Made by a program: the position numbers and the translations under genes. From Wolfiporia cocos (taxonomy: Eukaryota > Basidiomycota > Agaricomycetes > Polyporales > Phaeolaceae), in contig JACCLO010000011.1 of NCBI GenBank assembly GCA_029448655.1, positions 2,728,001 through 2,792,000 of the forward strand: a stretch of 64,000 nucleotides of DNA. Reading direction: 5' to 3'. How positions within the stretch are numbered: position 1 is the first letter of the stretch; the number at the start of each line of letters is the position of its first letter. The notes under the pieces were generated by a model that had not been told where the DNA came from, did no database searches, and saw nothing but the letters and a program-made list of their open reading frames with translations. This document shows positions 1-14,583 of this stretch, piece after piece.

Positions 1-1242
1 CGTCTTCGCCCCCTTCGTCCTCCTCCTCCTCAGACGAAGCGCTTTTGGATTTGTCAGAGATCTGTATACCTCCCCATTCTTCTTCCTCTTCGTCATCCGC
101 GGCGCTCTGAGCGTCCTCCTCGTCGGAATCGGTGTCATACGCGGAGTCGGAGCTATCAAAGGAGGTATCCGAGTCACTTTCGTCCTCGTGCATGACGGGC
201 TCGTGCGCATGGGCGTTCCAGGCCAGTCTTGAAGGCTGATAGGCACAACATGAGATACTCATGAGATACCGCAGTGAGTCAAGACTCATGCACTATTCAC
301 CTTGGCGTGCTTTGGTTTCTTTTTGGAAATTTTGGGTGCGACTACAGTGCCGTCCGGGTTGCGTTTGAGTGCGCTACCCACCGCAGATGTAGATGGTGCG
401 GTCGCGGGCTGGGGAGATGGCTCGGAGGGGAGAGTAGTAGTAGAGAAGCCCGAGTCAACGATCACAACCGGATTTGCTCTCGACTTCCCCTCCTCACTCT
501 CGTGACCATTCGATTTTCCATCGTTGTCTGATCCGGCAGCATCCAACAGCACGTCTTCGTCCTCGTCCTCATCGCTCGAATCCGAAGCAGGCAGCAGGGG
601 TTGCCGAGGGCGTTTACCCTTCGCGTTGAGGCCGTTGATGGCCTTCCGAACCTCTTTGTCTTCCTGCTTGTCGATGAAGTCTTTGTGTGTAGTAGCTTTG
701 CCTGTACCGAGCGTCGAGGACGACTGCAGCTGCAGAGCGGTGGAGAGCTGGGCTTGGCTCTTCCTTGGAGTACACATCAGAGGATACAGTGTCAAACCAT
801 AGAAGAGACATACGAGAGCTTCTCGAAGAGGACCAGTCGTTCTTCTTGTTTCAGCTTCTTCTCCTACAAGACATGGCATTCACATTACGTCGCACGCATG
901 AAACAGGCTATAGGCGGTACTAACGATATACTTCTCGAGACGCTTCTTTTTCTTGCTATTCGCCTTGCTGTCAGACTGAGCCAGCAGCTGCACAGATCGT
1001 ATAATATTCAATGTCTGTGGTATGCTATGCGTGCCGGAGGGGCATACCTCCTGCTTCAGCTTCTCCTTCCTACTCAGCTCCTTCTGCTCCTGCGACTTTG
1101 GCACGACTATCTCCGCGTTTGTATCTATCTGTTCTCCATCATTCTTCTCCGCGTTCTTTCGTTTTCCCTTCTTCTTGTGTGAGCCGACAGCAGACTGACG
1201 GGCCTTGGCATTATACCTCTGCCTAGACCTGTCTACTGGCAT
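1..1242 (-). CDS. ECM16: DEAH-box rRNA helicase DHR1/ECM16 (DHX37), N-terminal part
   Basis: Partial gene: the start is inside the window and the reading frame runs off the left edge. Exons read as 1242-1048, 987-925, 863-814, 763-301 and 235-1. The visible protein (about 335 residues) is the charged N-terminal extension of the DHX37/Dhr1 family. It shows the family signature KKKKRLEKYI joined over an intron to EKKLKQEERLVLFEKL, then SSSTLGTGK, then a long lysine-rich and acidic low-complexity stretch (GAG/GAA runs at 1-200). The helicase core lies outside. In yeast Dhr1 unwinds the U3 snoRNA from pre-18S rRNA in the nucleolus during 40S assembly, and the basic and acidic tracts fit a nucleolar protein. 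It is divergently transcribed from the M3 peptidase at 1672. The family call is firm; the helicase domain itself cannot be checked here. Confidence 0.85.
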
Positions 1243-1671
1243 TTTGAGGAGCCCTAGCCCACGCTAGATGTGCCGCCTCGATTTCGGATTAGAGCCAAGA
1301 CGAACAACCAAATCGACGTATGGGTGATAGAAGAATTGAGAAGCAGGGCTAGAGCTGCAGCCACCCAAAAACTCGAGGAGTCGCCAATCAAGAATTAAGA
1401 ACGCGACCACGTGACCTGCGTTGCGGCGGATTCGCGTCTTGTTACTGCTTTTTGACCTCAATACACTCCTTTTGCGATATGCAGAGTACTTCAGAATATC
1501 ATAATACACGTCATTACGACGTTGTGTTGTCAAACGGATGGTTGTGAGGTTCTGCAGTCGAGCAACTACTGTGTCACGTGAACACGTATACGCGCCGGCG
1601 TCCGCGACTTCGTACTTGCTCCCATTCATCGCGGTGTACATATCCACTGCGCTTTTCTTGGCTTACGGGTC
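1243..1671. promoter_or_regulatory. Shared promoter region of the DHR1 and M3 peptidase genes
   Basis: These 429 bases separate two divergent start codons (1242 on - and 1672 on +), so they must hold both 5' ends. A 127-codon open frame on the minus strand (1264-1647) resembles no family and has no intron signals, so I treat it as chance. No clear TATA box was seen. Confidence 0.45.
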
Positions 1672-4600
1672 ATGCGCAGCATCGCCAGGCTATCCAGCGC
1701 GCGTAGAGTCTCACTAGGACGATATACAGCCCACCTCAACGCCCGTTACGCAGCACCGATCTCGCAGCAGGTACCTGCTCACACCACGCTTGTCACGAGA
1801 ACACTTGGTCCGCGCTTCGATATCAACTGCATAGCACCGCCTGCCTTTGCCGCGTCGAGGTCGTTCGCCTCTATCTCCTTCACTTCTGCCACCACCATGG
1901 CTTCGCTTACCCCGTCTCAGGCTTCTCTGAAATGGACGCACTCCCCTGAGGAGGTGCTGGAACTGACCAAGGAGGCTATAGCTAAGGATCGCGAGATCCA
2001 GGACAGGATTGCTGCACTCTCGCCCGCAGACTGCAGCTTTGACTCCGTACGTAGATAGTGCATTGAACAAGACGGTGCACTCACGGATCGCGCGGCTCAG
2101 GTATTCGTAAGTATATGGGGACGCAGATGTTAGCGGCTCTTGACGTGCTCGACCAGGCTGTCCTCGCCGATGCGGAGGCGCACATCGACGCGATTGTCGA
2201 GCCGCTATCCTTCTACCAGAACGTCTCCGCATCGAAGGAGCTGCGCGATGCCTCCAATTCCGCGGAAGTGCTCGTGCGCGACTACGGTGTCGAGTCGTCC
2301 ATGCGCCTCGATGTCTTTCAGGCCAAGCTTGCCGCAGAAGAGAACATCCGGAAGAGCGGCAAGAAGCTGAGCCCTGAAGAGCAGCGCCTCGTCGACAAGA
2401 TGATCCTCGATGGCAAGCGCGCGGGGTTGGCTCTGCCGGAGAAGGAGCGGGAGGAGTTGACGAAGCTCAAGAAGGAGATGTCGCAAGCGCAGCTTGAGTT
2501 CAGTGTGAGTCTTTATCGTTGTTGGCCGTGTCTGTCCTAATCGTGAGCAGAAAAACTTCAACGAGGAAAATGTAGGAATGTCAGCTCGTCTTGTGAAGCA
2601 AGTGTTGAATTAACAACCAACGTAGAGCACCATCTCGTTCACGCTGGAAGAGCTAGAGGGCGTGCCAGCAGATGTCATCTCTGGATACACCAAGCGCTCT
2701 GAGGGCGACAAGGATCTGTACGTTGTCACCATGAAGACACCCGACATCATTCCCCTCGTAAGGCATCTTTCGCCGGAGCTCTCCTCCCCTCGCTAAATGT
2801 TATCAAGTTCAAAAATGCTATCAACCCGGACACCCGCCGGCGCGCATACGGCGCGTACGACAAGCGGCTGGAGGTCAATGAGCCGATTCTCACGCGCATC
2901 CTCGACTTGCGGCGCAAGATTGTCGCGCTCCTGGGCTATCCTACCTGGGCAGACTACGCGACGGAGGTCAAGATGGCGAAGAACGCACAGACTGTCATCG
3001 ATGTATGCCATTCTCTTCCATTCTCCAGCTCTGACATGACATGAATCGCCCTCCCTCCTCCCATAGTTCCTTGCGAACCTCGAGCAGAAGCTCCGCCCGG
3101 TCGGCGCACAAAACCGCGCCGTGCTGCTCGCGCTCAAGGAGGAGGAGCACAAGACCCGCGGCCTCCCCTTCGACGGCGAGTTCTTCTACTGGGACTACAT
3201 GTATTACGAGCGCGTCCTCATCGAGCGTACGTTGAAACTCGACGAGCAGAAGGTCAAGGAACACTTCCCCGTGAGCGTGGTTGTGCCCGCGATCATGGAG
3301 ATCTACCAGAACCTACTCGGCGTGCGGTTTGTAGAGATCAAGGGCGAAACATGGCATCCCGGTAGGCGTCGTCGCTTCTTGCCACAGCGATTTTTAGTGG
3401 TGCCGGGAGACTGATGTCAGATTGTAGATGTCCAGCAGTTCGCTGTATGGGAAGATGGGGCAAAGGACGAATCCGGGTTTATTGGGTACTGTTACCTGGA
3501 CCTATTCCCCCGCGGTTAGTCCATCGTGAAACTCACTCCCTCAGCATCGCGTCTAACTATTTCCCGCACAGAGGGTAAATATTCGCACGCGGCGGTGTGG
3601 CCCCTGCTCCAGGGCTACACAAGCGCAGATGGGAAACGGAGCTACCCGCTCGCCGCGATGGTGGCAAACCTCGCGAAGCCTACGCCTACCACACCCGCGC
3701 TGATGCCCCACAAGGACGTCGTGACGTTTTTCCACGAGATGGGACATGTCTTCCATGGTTTGTTGAGCCGGACACGGTTTTCGCGCTTCCACGGGACTTC
3801 GTGAGTGGCTCTGCTCATGACTCGAAAATGGGACCTTACATAAGGAATGCGACAGTGTGGCGCGCGACTTTGTTGAGGCGCCTTCGCAGATGCTGGAAAA
3901 TTGGTGCGTGCATCGATTGCGTCTGGTGAGCTCCGTAACTGCGTCGCTGAACGATCATCGATATAGGTGTTACGAGCCGGTCGTGCTCGAGAGGATGTCA
4001 AGTCATTACGAGACGAAGAAGCCGCTCCCGCGCGAGATGATCGACAGTCTTGGGAAGAGGTACGTCCTTCTTGATTCTGTAGATGCCTTTTTCACTTTGA
4101 GTCACCAGTCGCTACGTGAACGTTGGGTTGTTCTACCTTCGCCAACTTTTCTTCGGGAAATACGATATTAAGGTGCACACTGACAAAGGTGTGAATCACG
4201 TACCCTCTTGACGCATCACCGGATTGCTAATGCTTGTACTCTGTTCCGGCTGCGATGTCCACAGAGCCCACTGACTACACCACACTGTGGAACGAAATGC
4301 GGGAGGCGATCACGGGTATCAAATATGGGCCCAGAGCTGCTGGACAAGCCTCGTTCGGCCATATTGCAAGCGGCTATGACGCGGGTTACTACGGGCACGT
4401 ACTACAACTTGTCACCCTTCGCTTGCATTTTGACTTGGCTGTGTTGCAGCTACTTGTACTCTCTCGTCTTCGCGGCCGACATGTACGCCACGATCTTCAA
4501 GCAGGATCCCTTGGATCCCAAGCTCGGCGCCAAGTATCGGGAGGCGATCCTTCGTCCGGGTGGGAGCAGGGATGAGTTGGAATCGCTAGAGGTGCTGCGT

Positions 4601-4722
4601 CGCGCATCAATAATGTTGGTCTGTTTGCTGATAGCTCGTTGCAGGAGTTCCTGGGTCGACCACCGAATTCGGAGGCATTCATCCGGGAGTTGTTCGGCGA
4701 GTCCGCTTCGGCAAATTTGTGA
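1672..4722 (+). CDS. PRD1: M3-family metallopeptidase (saccharolysin / thimet oligopeptidase)
   Basis: Zinc oligopeptidase that cleaves short peptides. Fifteen exons: 1672-2046, 2101-2106, 2157-2504, 2551-2571, 2626-2757, 2808-3002, 3067-3361, 3428-3514, 3572-3800, 3856-3903, 3967-4059, 4109-4188, 4265-4394, 4450-4591, 4645-4722; together 752 codons plus stop. The zinc motif HEMGH, inside VTFFHEMGHVFHGLLS, lies near residue 490, and family blocks such as EPLSFYQNVS, WCYEPVVL, SHYETK and GYDAGYYG are all present. Two starts are possible: the ATG at 1672 adds a basic, Arg/Ser/Ala-rich 75-residue leader like a mitochondrial presequence, while the ATG at 1897 has a strong context (CCACCATGGC) and gives the usual cytosolic length. 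Exon 2 is only 6 bases, and the intron at 4395 starts with GC. Family call certain; dual localisation is inference. Confidence 0.93.
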
Positions 4723-5848
4723 TGTGCCAGGATTTTTGTTGTGCTGGCCGAATCAACGACTGTACAGACACTCTACGCGTCACCTTGCGATGGTGAAAGG
4801 CTGTGGGGGCAATTTGCTGAAGTATTGAACAAGACTGATGAATGCGTATAGCTCCTCGTTATTTCTGACGTCGAGTCTTGCGCTGGGTCCCCCGTGACGT
4901 GCGATAGACTCCGTTCGGTGACTCCGTTCGGTGATCTCACATCGAGATCGAGATCGAGATCAATTCAAGATCCATCTAGCGCGGGCTGGGCCGGACACGA
5001 TGAAACATGCTGAGTGACTATGAGACGTAGCTGTGCATTCGACAGATCTGCGTTCAAAGCTGATGAGGTGAAGATTCAGCGGACATCTGGGATGTTTCCG
5101 GGAATTGAACCTCACTGTGATCTCTCCTTTCCCTCTCGATTTTGACCAACAATTAAATAATATGGCCAACTGTCCTCCCCAACCTCACCTGCTTCCCTTC
5201 CCAACGCGTGCCTGAAGTGCAGTCTACTCACATAACACAGGCCTCAGTAGCTCTCAACCAAGACGAGCTATTGTAACATTGCACAGGCGCCCCGGGCCCA
5301 TTGTTGAACAGATCACGGCTAACGGTTCAAGGAGACCACCTGCTCAATGCTAACATTCACTTGGAGCGATAAATGTCAGCCTTCGATGTATTTTAGCATT
5401 TACTCACCTCGACATCGCGCTTCAGAATTTAGTCTACGAATGAAATAAGCCTCCAGCAGTTATAATAAGACCGAGCAGCCTATGCACATGTACATTTATT
5501 GCGAATACGATCTTCCCTTCCTCACATACTGATATCCGTTTTCTTCGGAGCATTGCACGCATAACTTATAGTACATTATACAATCCGAAAGCACCTGCAC
5601 CTGCTCGAGAGCCCGCTCTACGTCGCGAATATCCAGTGTCTCCGAATTGCTCTAAACTACATTCAGATGGGTTGGTAAATCGAGTTGAACAGACATGCAC
5701 TGGGAGACAGCTGCGAGCACCACAAAGCAGCATTGCGGGTATATGAGCGCAGGGCGCGGTGACTGGGCAGGGGCACCGGGACGCAGCGCCAAGAACAGAT
5801 CAAAGAACGCGACTGGCGCGCCCGACGGGAGCGACGCAGGCACCGAGC
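4723..5848. other. Gene-free gap between two convergent genes, with short tandem repeats
   Basis: No coding exon chain is visible. At 4907-4932 the 13-base unit GACTCCGTTCGGT stands twice in tandem, and at about 4941-4962 an ATCGAG unit repeats three times. The gap holds the 3' ends of the M3 peptidase (stop 4722) and the MAPKK (stop 5849). Confidence 0.6.
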
Positions 5849-7414
5849 TCAGAAGGTCGACGCCCATGCCTCCAGATCGATCGTCGATGACCGTGCATGG
5901 TCTATCCATGGGTATTTCTGCATGCACAACGTCAGTAGAATATAATGTGCGGGCGCGGGGGTGATGCTCACAAGGAGATCCTTCGGCGTCTTCCGCTGAT
6001 CAGGGTCTTTGAGCAGGCAACTGTCGATGAAGTCCTCCGCCTCGCGGGGGAAGCGGCCTTCCGGCGTGAGACGTGGCGCGGGCTCGTTCACAATATGTTG
6101 CAGCAGCTCGAGTATGCTCATCGTCATACCGCCGCCCTGCAGACTGACACCTTTGCTTTTGCGTCTCTTCTTCTTCTTTTCCTGTTCCTTCTGTTCCTTC
6201 GTCTTCTTGGGTAGTGGTGCTGGCCGACTCGGCGAGAGGGTACCCTCAAACTCGGAGAGATCCGAGTCATCCGAGGAGTCGTCGGCGAAGGGAAACCGGC
6301 CTAGCGCGAGTTCAATGAGCGAGATCCCAAGCGACCATACATCTGATTTGACGGTGTATTGCGCGCCTTGAATACGCTCGGGCTGCAAGGCAACAATCAA
6401 CATCAGTGACAGCATGGGAAGACCCGCAAAGCACATACGCTCATATACGTGGACGTGCCCACGAACGTGTCTGCGATAGAATTGATAAGTTCCCCTGACA
6501 CACCGAAGTCACAGATTTTGATCTGGCCCTGCGAATTGCAGAGAATGTTGGACGGCTTGATGTCTGATAGCGGTCAGTCGCTTCTACTGCCCAGCACGCA
6601 TCATCACGCACCTCGGTGAATGATGCGATGCACGTCGTACAGATACGTAAGCCCTTCGAGCACCGCCAGCGCGACCTTCCCCACCACGTCGATGTCAATG
6701 GGCCCGATCTTCTTGTATATCCCGTCGAGCGAGCCCTTGTCCATGAATTCCATGCAGATGCAGATGTTGGGGTCCGAGATGAATGCCCCGTAGAACGAGA
6801 TGATGTAGTTCGAGCTGCAGTCGTGCATGATCTGCAGCTCGCGCAGGATCTGTTTCCGCACGGACGGCTTCGCGTCAATGAGCACGATCTGGATGTAGAG
6901 ATGGCGCGTAAGCAGGCGGCGTGATGGGGCGCTGGCGCGACGGCAACAGCATGTTGATCACTCCCACCTTCTTCGCCATGATCGTGCCCGTCGGGACGTG
7001 CTCGACCTTCTTCACACTGCCCCCGTTGCCCTGCCCCAGCTCGTGCAGGTCTTTGAGGTCCTCGTTCCGCAGATCAAACTTCGTCTCGGAGTTGAGGTCC
7101 AGGTTCGCGAGTGTCGAGGAGAGCGTGTTGTGGTATGAACTGCGCGTCGCGGACGCAGTGCCGGTGGGCGGGGCGGACGTAGAGCCGTTCACTGTCAACA
7201 GATCGCCCCCTTCCACCGTCGCGTTCGAGGTCCCGATTTTGGGTGCCTTCAGCGTCATGGGCGGTGGCCGCTTCTTTCCCGCAGCACCGCCTGGTGCGGG
7301 GGCGAGACGAATGGGCACAGGCTCGGGCTCCGGCGGGGGTGGCTTTGACACATCCAGCTGAAGAGCCTTGAAGTTGCGCTTCTTGCGGACGGGTCCAGCA
7401 GCGAGGGTGGCCAT
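5849..7414 (-). CDS. STE7: MAP kinase kinase, Ste7/Byr1/Fuz7 type
   Basis: Dual-specificity kinase of the mating and filamentation MAPK cascade. Exons 7414-6968, 6888-6612, 6563-6439, 6382-5972, 5917-5849 give 442 residues. The N-terminus carries [13 protein letters not shown] (residues 10-22), a basic-x-LxL MAPK docking site very like that of yeast Ste7. The kinase domain follows: GQGNGGSV glycine loop (127-134), HRDIKPSN near 240, DFG near 260, the activation segment SIADT with the two MAPKKK phosphorylation positions, then MSPERIQG. A Ser/Asp- and Lys-rich insert of about 50 residues ([14 protein letters not shown] to KKKKRRKSK) sits after GRFPF, where MEKs carry their proline-rich insert. 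The docking motif is why I prefer Ste7 over the cell-integrity Mkk or Pbs2 branches; a phylogeny would be needed to be certain. Confidence 0.88.
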
Positions 7415-7893
7415 TCTGTGTCGGAGACGGTGGGTATCGGACTAGGGGAACAACGCCGCAGCGGGCGTGGTGGAAGTAGGAGAAGAGACAGCTACTGGCA
7501 AGTCCCGCTTGCCACATCCGTCTGCTTTAACGTCGATTACGTAATTGACCCCTTAAGTGATTGAGACTGCCCCAAAGGGTAGGCGGTGGCCCACAGTATA
7601 TCGTGATTGCCGCCGGCAGTCCCAGCGCCACTGCGAGTTCACGAATCCTGCGTTAGGCCATCACGTGGACATACATGGATCGTCGACTATCGTAAAGACA
7701 TAAGGTTCGTCAAGAGAAACCATACGCAACATTAGAAGCCTCGCCAGTAGGCTGTACCGTACGCTATCGTGATCATGAACAAAACGACACAAATGTAATA
7801 ATGTTAGCGGCCAATATTGGGTATCATCATAAAGAGCCAAATTGAAGGTATGGGTGTGTCGCATTGGCGAGACCTGGGATGCGGCCGAGCTTA
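7415..7893. promoter_or_regulatory. Upstream region of the MAPKK
   Basis: These 479 bases lie between the MAPKK start (7414, minus) and the stop of the next minus-strand gene (7894). The open frame at 7661-7864 is not protein-like. No further gene is seen. Confidence 0.4.
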
Positions 7894-9920
7894 CTAGTCG
7901 ACATAGACTTCCGTGCCCGACTTCCAGATCGCCCTCGGGTAGTACTGCAGCGCCTTATCGTTCATGCGCTCCTTGACTGTGATGTGGAAATTCGGATGCT
8001 CAGGTAGGTGGCGCCCTTTAGCAAAGTGTATGCTGCTCGGAAGCAGTTAGTTTTGATTACCCAAACGCGAGGAAGCTTGAAACCCACCACCACGATGTAC
8101 GCCACTTTCCACTCTTCTCCTGCCAATTGTAGCTCATCGGAAGGACCTCCAGGATCCACCAGAATGCTCTCCTATATAACTCGTCATGTAGTGGCTGAAG
8201 GGCATTCATCTTGTCCAGCGTGTCAGGGCGCTCCGCATCGCTGCCCGAGCTCGAGCTCGTCTGCGGGCGCTTCTCGACCTGTGGCGGAGTTATCGGAAAC
8301 TCGATACCAGTGACGACGGACGGGGGAATGTTGAGTCGGCGTAGGGCATTGTCGTCGAAGGTGATTCCGCACTGTGCGAGCATAATTTGCCGCACCATCC
8401 AGCGGAGTGTGATGTGTGAGAGCGAGAGCTTCACTGAATCTTCGACGGCGCTTCCCCCCACGTCTGCATCGCGAAGTGATCAGCTCAGTAAGGAAGTGAT
8501 CTTCGGGATGATCCTACCGCAATGGCACCCAGCAAACCACACTTCGAGGACGTCCGTCCCCGCAGCAGGTTCCTCCGTCTTCTCTTCATCAGCGCCCCAT
8601 CGGAGGTTCGCAGCACGGGAAGGTAGGTTCGTCCACTCGCCCCCGCCATCCGACCCCTCTCCCATGCCATGCTTCGCGAACCTGCGGCCAAGGCTGCTTC
8701 TAACCTGCCTGAGGGACATCTGACTCGCGCGCCGTACGTGCAACTTCTGGCTGCCTTCTTGATCGACCTCGTGGGGTGTTGTGACGTTCTCCTTCCGATC
8801 GGCCTTGGCTTCTGAGCTAGGCGATGGTCTGTGATAGAGGTTGGGCCGGAATCGCGCGCGGTGCTGTGAATTCTACTCAGCTGTGGTTGATCTGATCAGC
8901 AGCAATAGACAAACCTCGTCCAGCGACAGCGCGTGACGGAATGTTCTGATCGTTGTGTTGTTTGCAATGAAAGGTAGCCTACGGCTGACGAGTGTACCCA
9001 CGCTAGCGACAGTGTCCCTGTATGTGCATAGCAGCGCGCGTAAGACATCCATGTTGTGTAACGAAAACCATCACTCACCAGACTCCTACGAATTCGATCT
9101 GCACGTCTCTACAAAAGGTTTGCTTGAAGCCTGCAGCGAGCTCAACACTATCTGCATCTGTTCTCTTGTACAATTTGTACGCGAAGGGGATCTGCTCCGG
9201 ATTGTCCCTCGGTAGGAGTCCTATCTGTATCAAGCACTCATCAGTCAAACGTAGTTTGATCTATCTATTAAGCTATTTACTTTGTGAAGCATTCCGGCGA
9301 GCGCTCTGGCTGTATATGCGCCGCGAGAGAATCCTGTGGTGATGTTACACGGGTATGGTTCACGTCGGACATACATGCTCACCGAACAAACATATCTTGT
9401 CCCCGGGGTGGTAGTTCTGCATCAGGAATTGGTACCCGCCACGGACGTGAGCGTCCAGGTACCTTCCAGCGATTGTTAAATTCCGATATCCATAGTTTGT
9501 AGTTTCAGACATACCATGCGACACACTGATCCAGGATTTTTGCGCCCCATTGAAAGAAGGGGGACACCCCCCCAGAATTGAAGTACGTCCCTATACCAGG
9601 CTGATGGACGATTTAATGGCCGCCTATCTCTGCTCATAAGTGTCCCCACCTGATAGTAGCACAATTGCTCGGAGTCGTCCTTCTTCAGGAGTGAATACAG
9701 CTTGACAACATTTGTGTTCTGGGATCCCATGAGCTGCTTTCTATATGAAAATATCAGGGCGACACACCTTCCCAGCGTACTGATCTGCCGTTCCATCAAA
9801 GCACAGAACGAGTGTACGCGGCTTCCTCATGTCGTGAGTCGTTGAAGTGGACATTGTGGTGAATCTGCGTGTATCCTGTGGGGTCTCTTGTTCTTCGCGC
9901 ACCATTGTCGGGTCGTTCAT
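7894..9920 (-). CDS. Tle1-like phospholipase-domain hydrolase (DUF2235, PF09994)
   Basis: Ten exons: 9920-9768, 9718-9650, 9600-9515, 9462-9383, 9333-9281, 9224-9079, 9017-8915, 8863-8518, 8463 to about 8088, 8032-7894; 516 codons plus stop. The fold signature is complete: RTLVLCFDGT near residue 40, NTNVVKLYSL, PGIGTYFN, the nucleophile elbow GFSRGAYTAR (Ser of GxSxG, encoded across an intron), VGVWDTVASVG with a candidate acidic residue, HALSLDE, and WFAGCHCDVGG, where the His can complete the triad. The family covers bacterial type VI secretion phospholipases and many fungal paralogues of unknown substrate. A Ser/Glu-rich insert (residues about 270-330) separates the last two motifs. There are three in-frame ATGs (9920, 9905, 9854). 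The donor at 8087-8093 is ambiguous because GTG is repeated three times in frame. No signal peptide is seen. Confidence 0.88.
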
Positions 9921-10619
9921 CGTATATATGTATCTTCAAGCGCGGAAAATGATGCGGAGGTAGCGCGGGTGCACTGAGAATGTGCTGTGTGTGCAGACGC
10001 TGCTGTGCAACTGGTCAGAACGAAGAGAGACTAGCCTGGGGATGCGGTGGTGTGACATGGCGCCGACGTGGAGCGAACACAACGGCGTATCATGCATCAC
10101 TTTCTGTCCGTGTCACTGCTGCTGCCAAGTGTTATACCAGATCGGGCTTGACACTCGAACACCTCACCTTCCCTTTCGAGGCTGCACAATGATGGTGCCG
10201 GCATCTTCGTCCCCATCTCGCATGCAGATCGCGTTGAAATCCCGGCGGGCATATGCACGTGTCCATCTCGCATTCTCGGAATGCGGAGACAAAGCACGCC
10301 AATTGGGGGATCATTTGATGGACTGCTCGGCGGTTGGTAGCATCGTGCGGCGCGTGTGGCGCGGGCGCTGAAGCGCTGAGGCCCCACTCACTGTCTACTG
10401 AGCGGTGCTTTATTTGTTAGTCCTCAAACTTCTCAACATTTCACAGCCAATCTGTGACAGACCTAATCATATTACTATCACGCCAATGCTGATTAACATG
10501 CCTATCGCAGACAACTTGTGAAATACTACAGCGGTACACAACATGAGACAGGAGGGGGTATCGCCAAAACAAAGTCCGAAAACACACAAGTCACCAGTCT
10601 CGCAATAGGACAACAACAC
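9921..10619. other. Gene-free interval upstream of the Tle1-like gene
   Basis: About 700 bases without an exon chain. A TATA-like CATATATAC lies just before the ATG at 9920. The plus-strand frames here (9980-10371) and the minus frame (10097-10387) are low-complexity and lack family motifs. Confidence 0.5.
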
Positions 10620-14199
<3,580 letters not shown>

Positions 14200-14358
14200 A
14201 CGGTACTATCGTTGCTGTAGAGCATACAAACGAAGTAGAATTAACGACCACTCAGTTGCAGAGAGACAGACGGAGGTTTGAATTTATGGAGGTTGAAGTT
14301 ATTTAACAGCAGCGCGCGGCTGCGGCTAATATATACTTATACTACAGAATTATGGTAA

Positions 14359-14438
14359 GCCCGTTTAGCTCAGTGGTAGAGCGCGCCACTCGTATCTTTA
14401 CAATGGTGAGGTCGGTTGTTCAATCCAGCCAATGGGCA
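14359..14438 (+). tRNA. tRNA-Thr(CGU) with an 8-base intron
   Basis: The sequence folds fully: acceptor GCCCGTT/AATGGGC (one G-T pair), D arm GCTC...GAGC, anticodon stem CGCCA/TGGTG, anticodon CGT at 14391-14393 (reads ACG), T arm GGTTG-TTCAATC-CAGCC and discriminator A at 14438. Between position 37 and the 3' half of the loop are 8 extra bases (about 14395-14402), the normal place for a nuclear tRNA intron. A T run at 14440-14445 can end Pol III transcription. Confidence 0.88.
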
Positions 14439-14452
14439 TATTTTTGGCTATC

Positions 14453-14474
14453 CTTCAGTTTTTGAAAACTGAAG
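14453..14474. repeat. Perfect 10-bp inverted repeat downstream of tRNA-Thr
   Basis: CTTCAGTTTT and AAAACTGAAG are separated by 2 bases (TG), so the transcript of either strand could form a tight hairpin. It lies between the tRNA and the APC2 stop codon (14584) and could serve APC2 3'-end formation; that is inference. Confidence 0.6.
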
Positions 14475-14583
14475 TACATCAATGGGTGAACCGGTGATGA
14501 GTCGGCTTGTTGCGGAGACCAGTGTCTCAGCAGCTGGAGACCGTTTCACCTCTATCAAGATAAACATAACCGGTGATGCGTAG

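Noticed and set aside
1264..1647. 127-codon open frame on the minus strand between DHR1 and the M3 peptidase
   Set aside because: No family motif, biased basic composition, lies in the shared promoter of two well-supported genes.
2107..2126. Alternative 20-base intron (GTAAGT...GCAG) after the 6-base exon, giving MLAALDVLDQ
   Set aside because: Too short to be spliced; the 50-base alternative ending at 2156 gives the family sequence.
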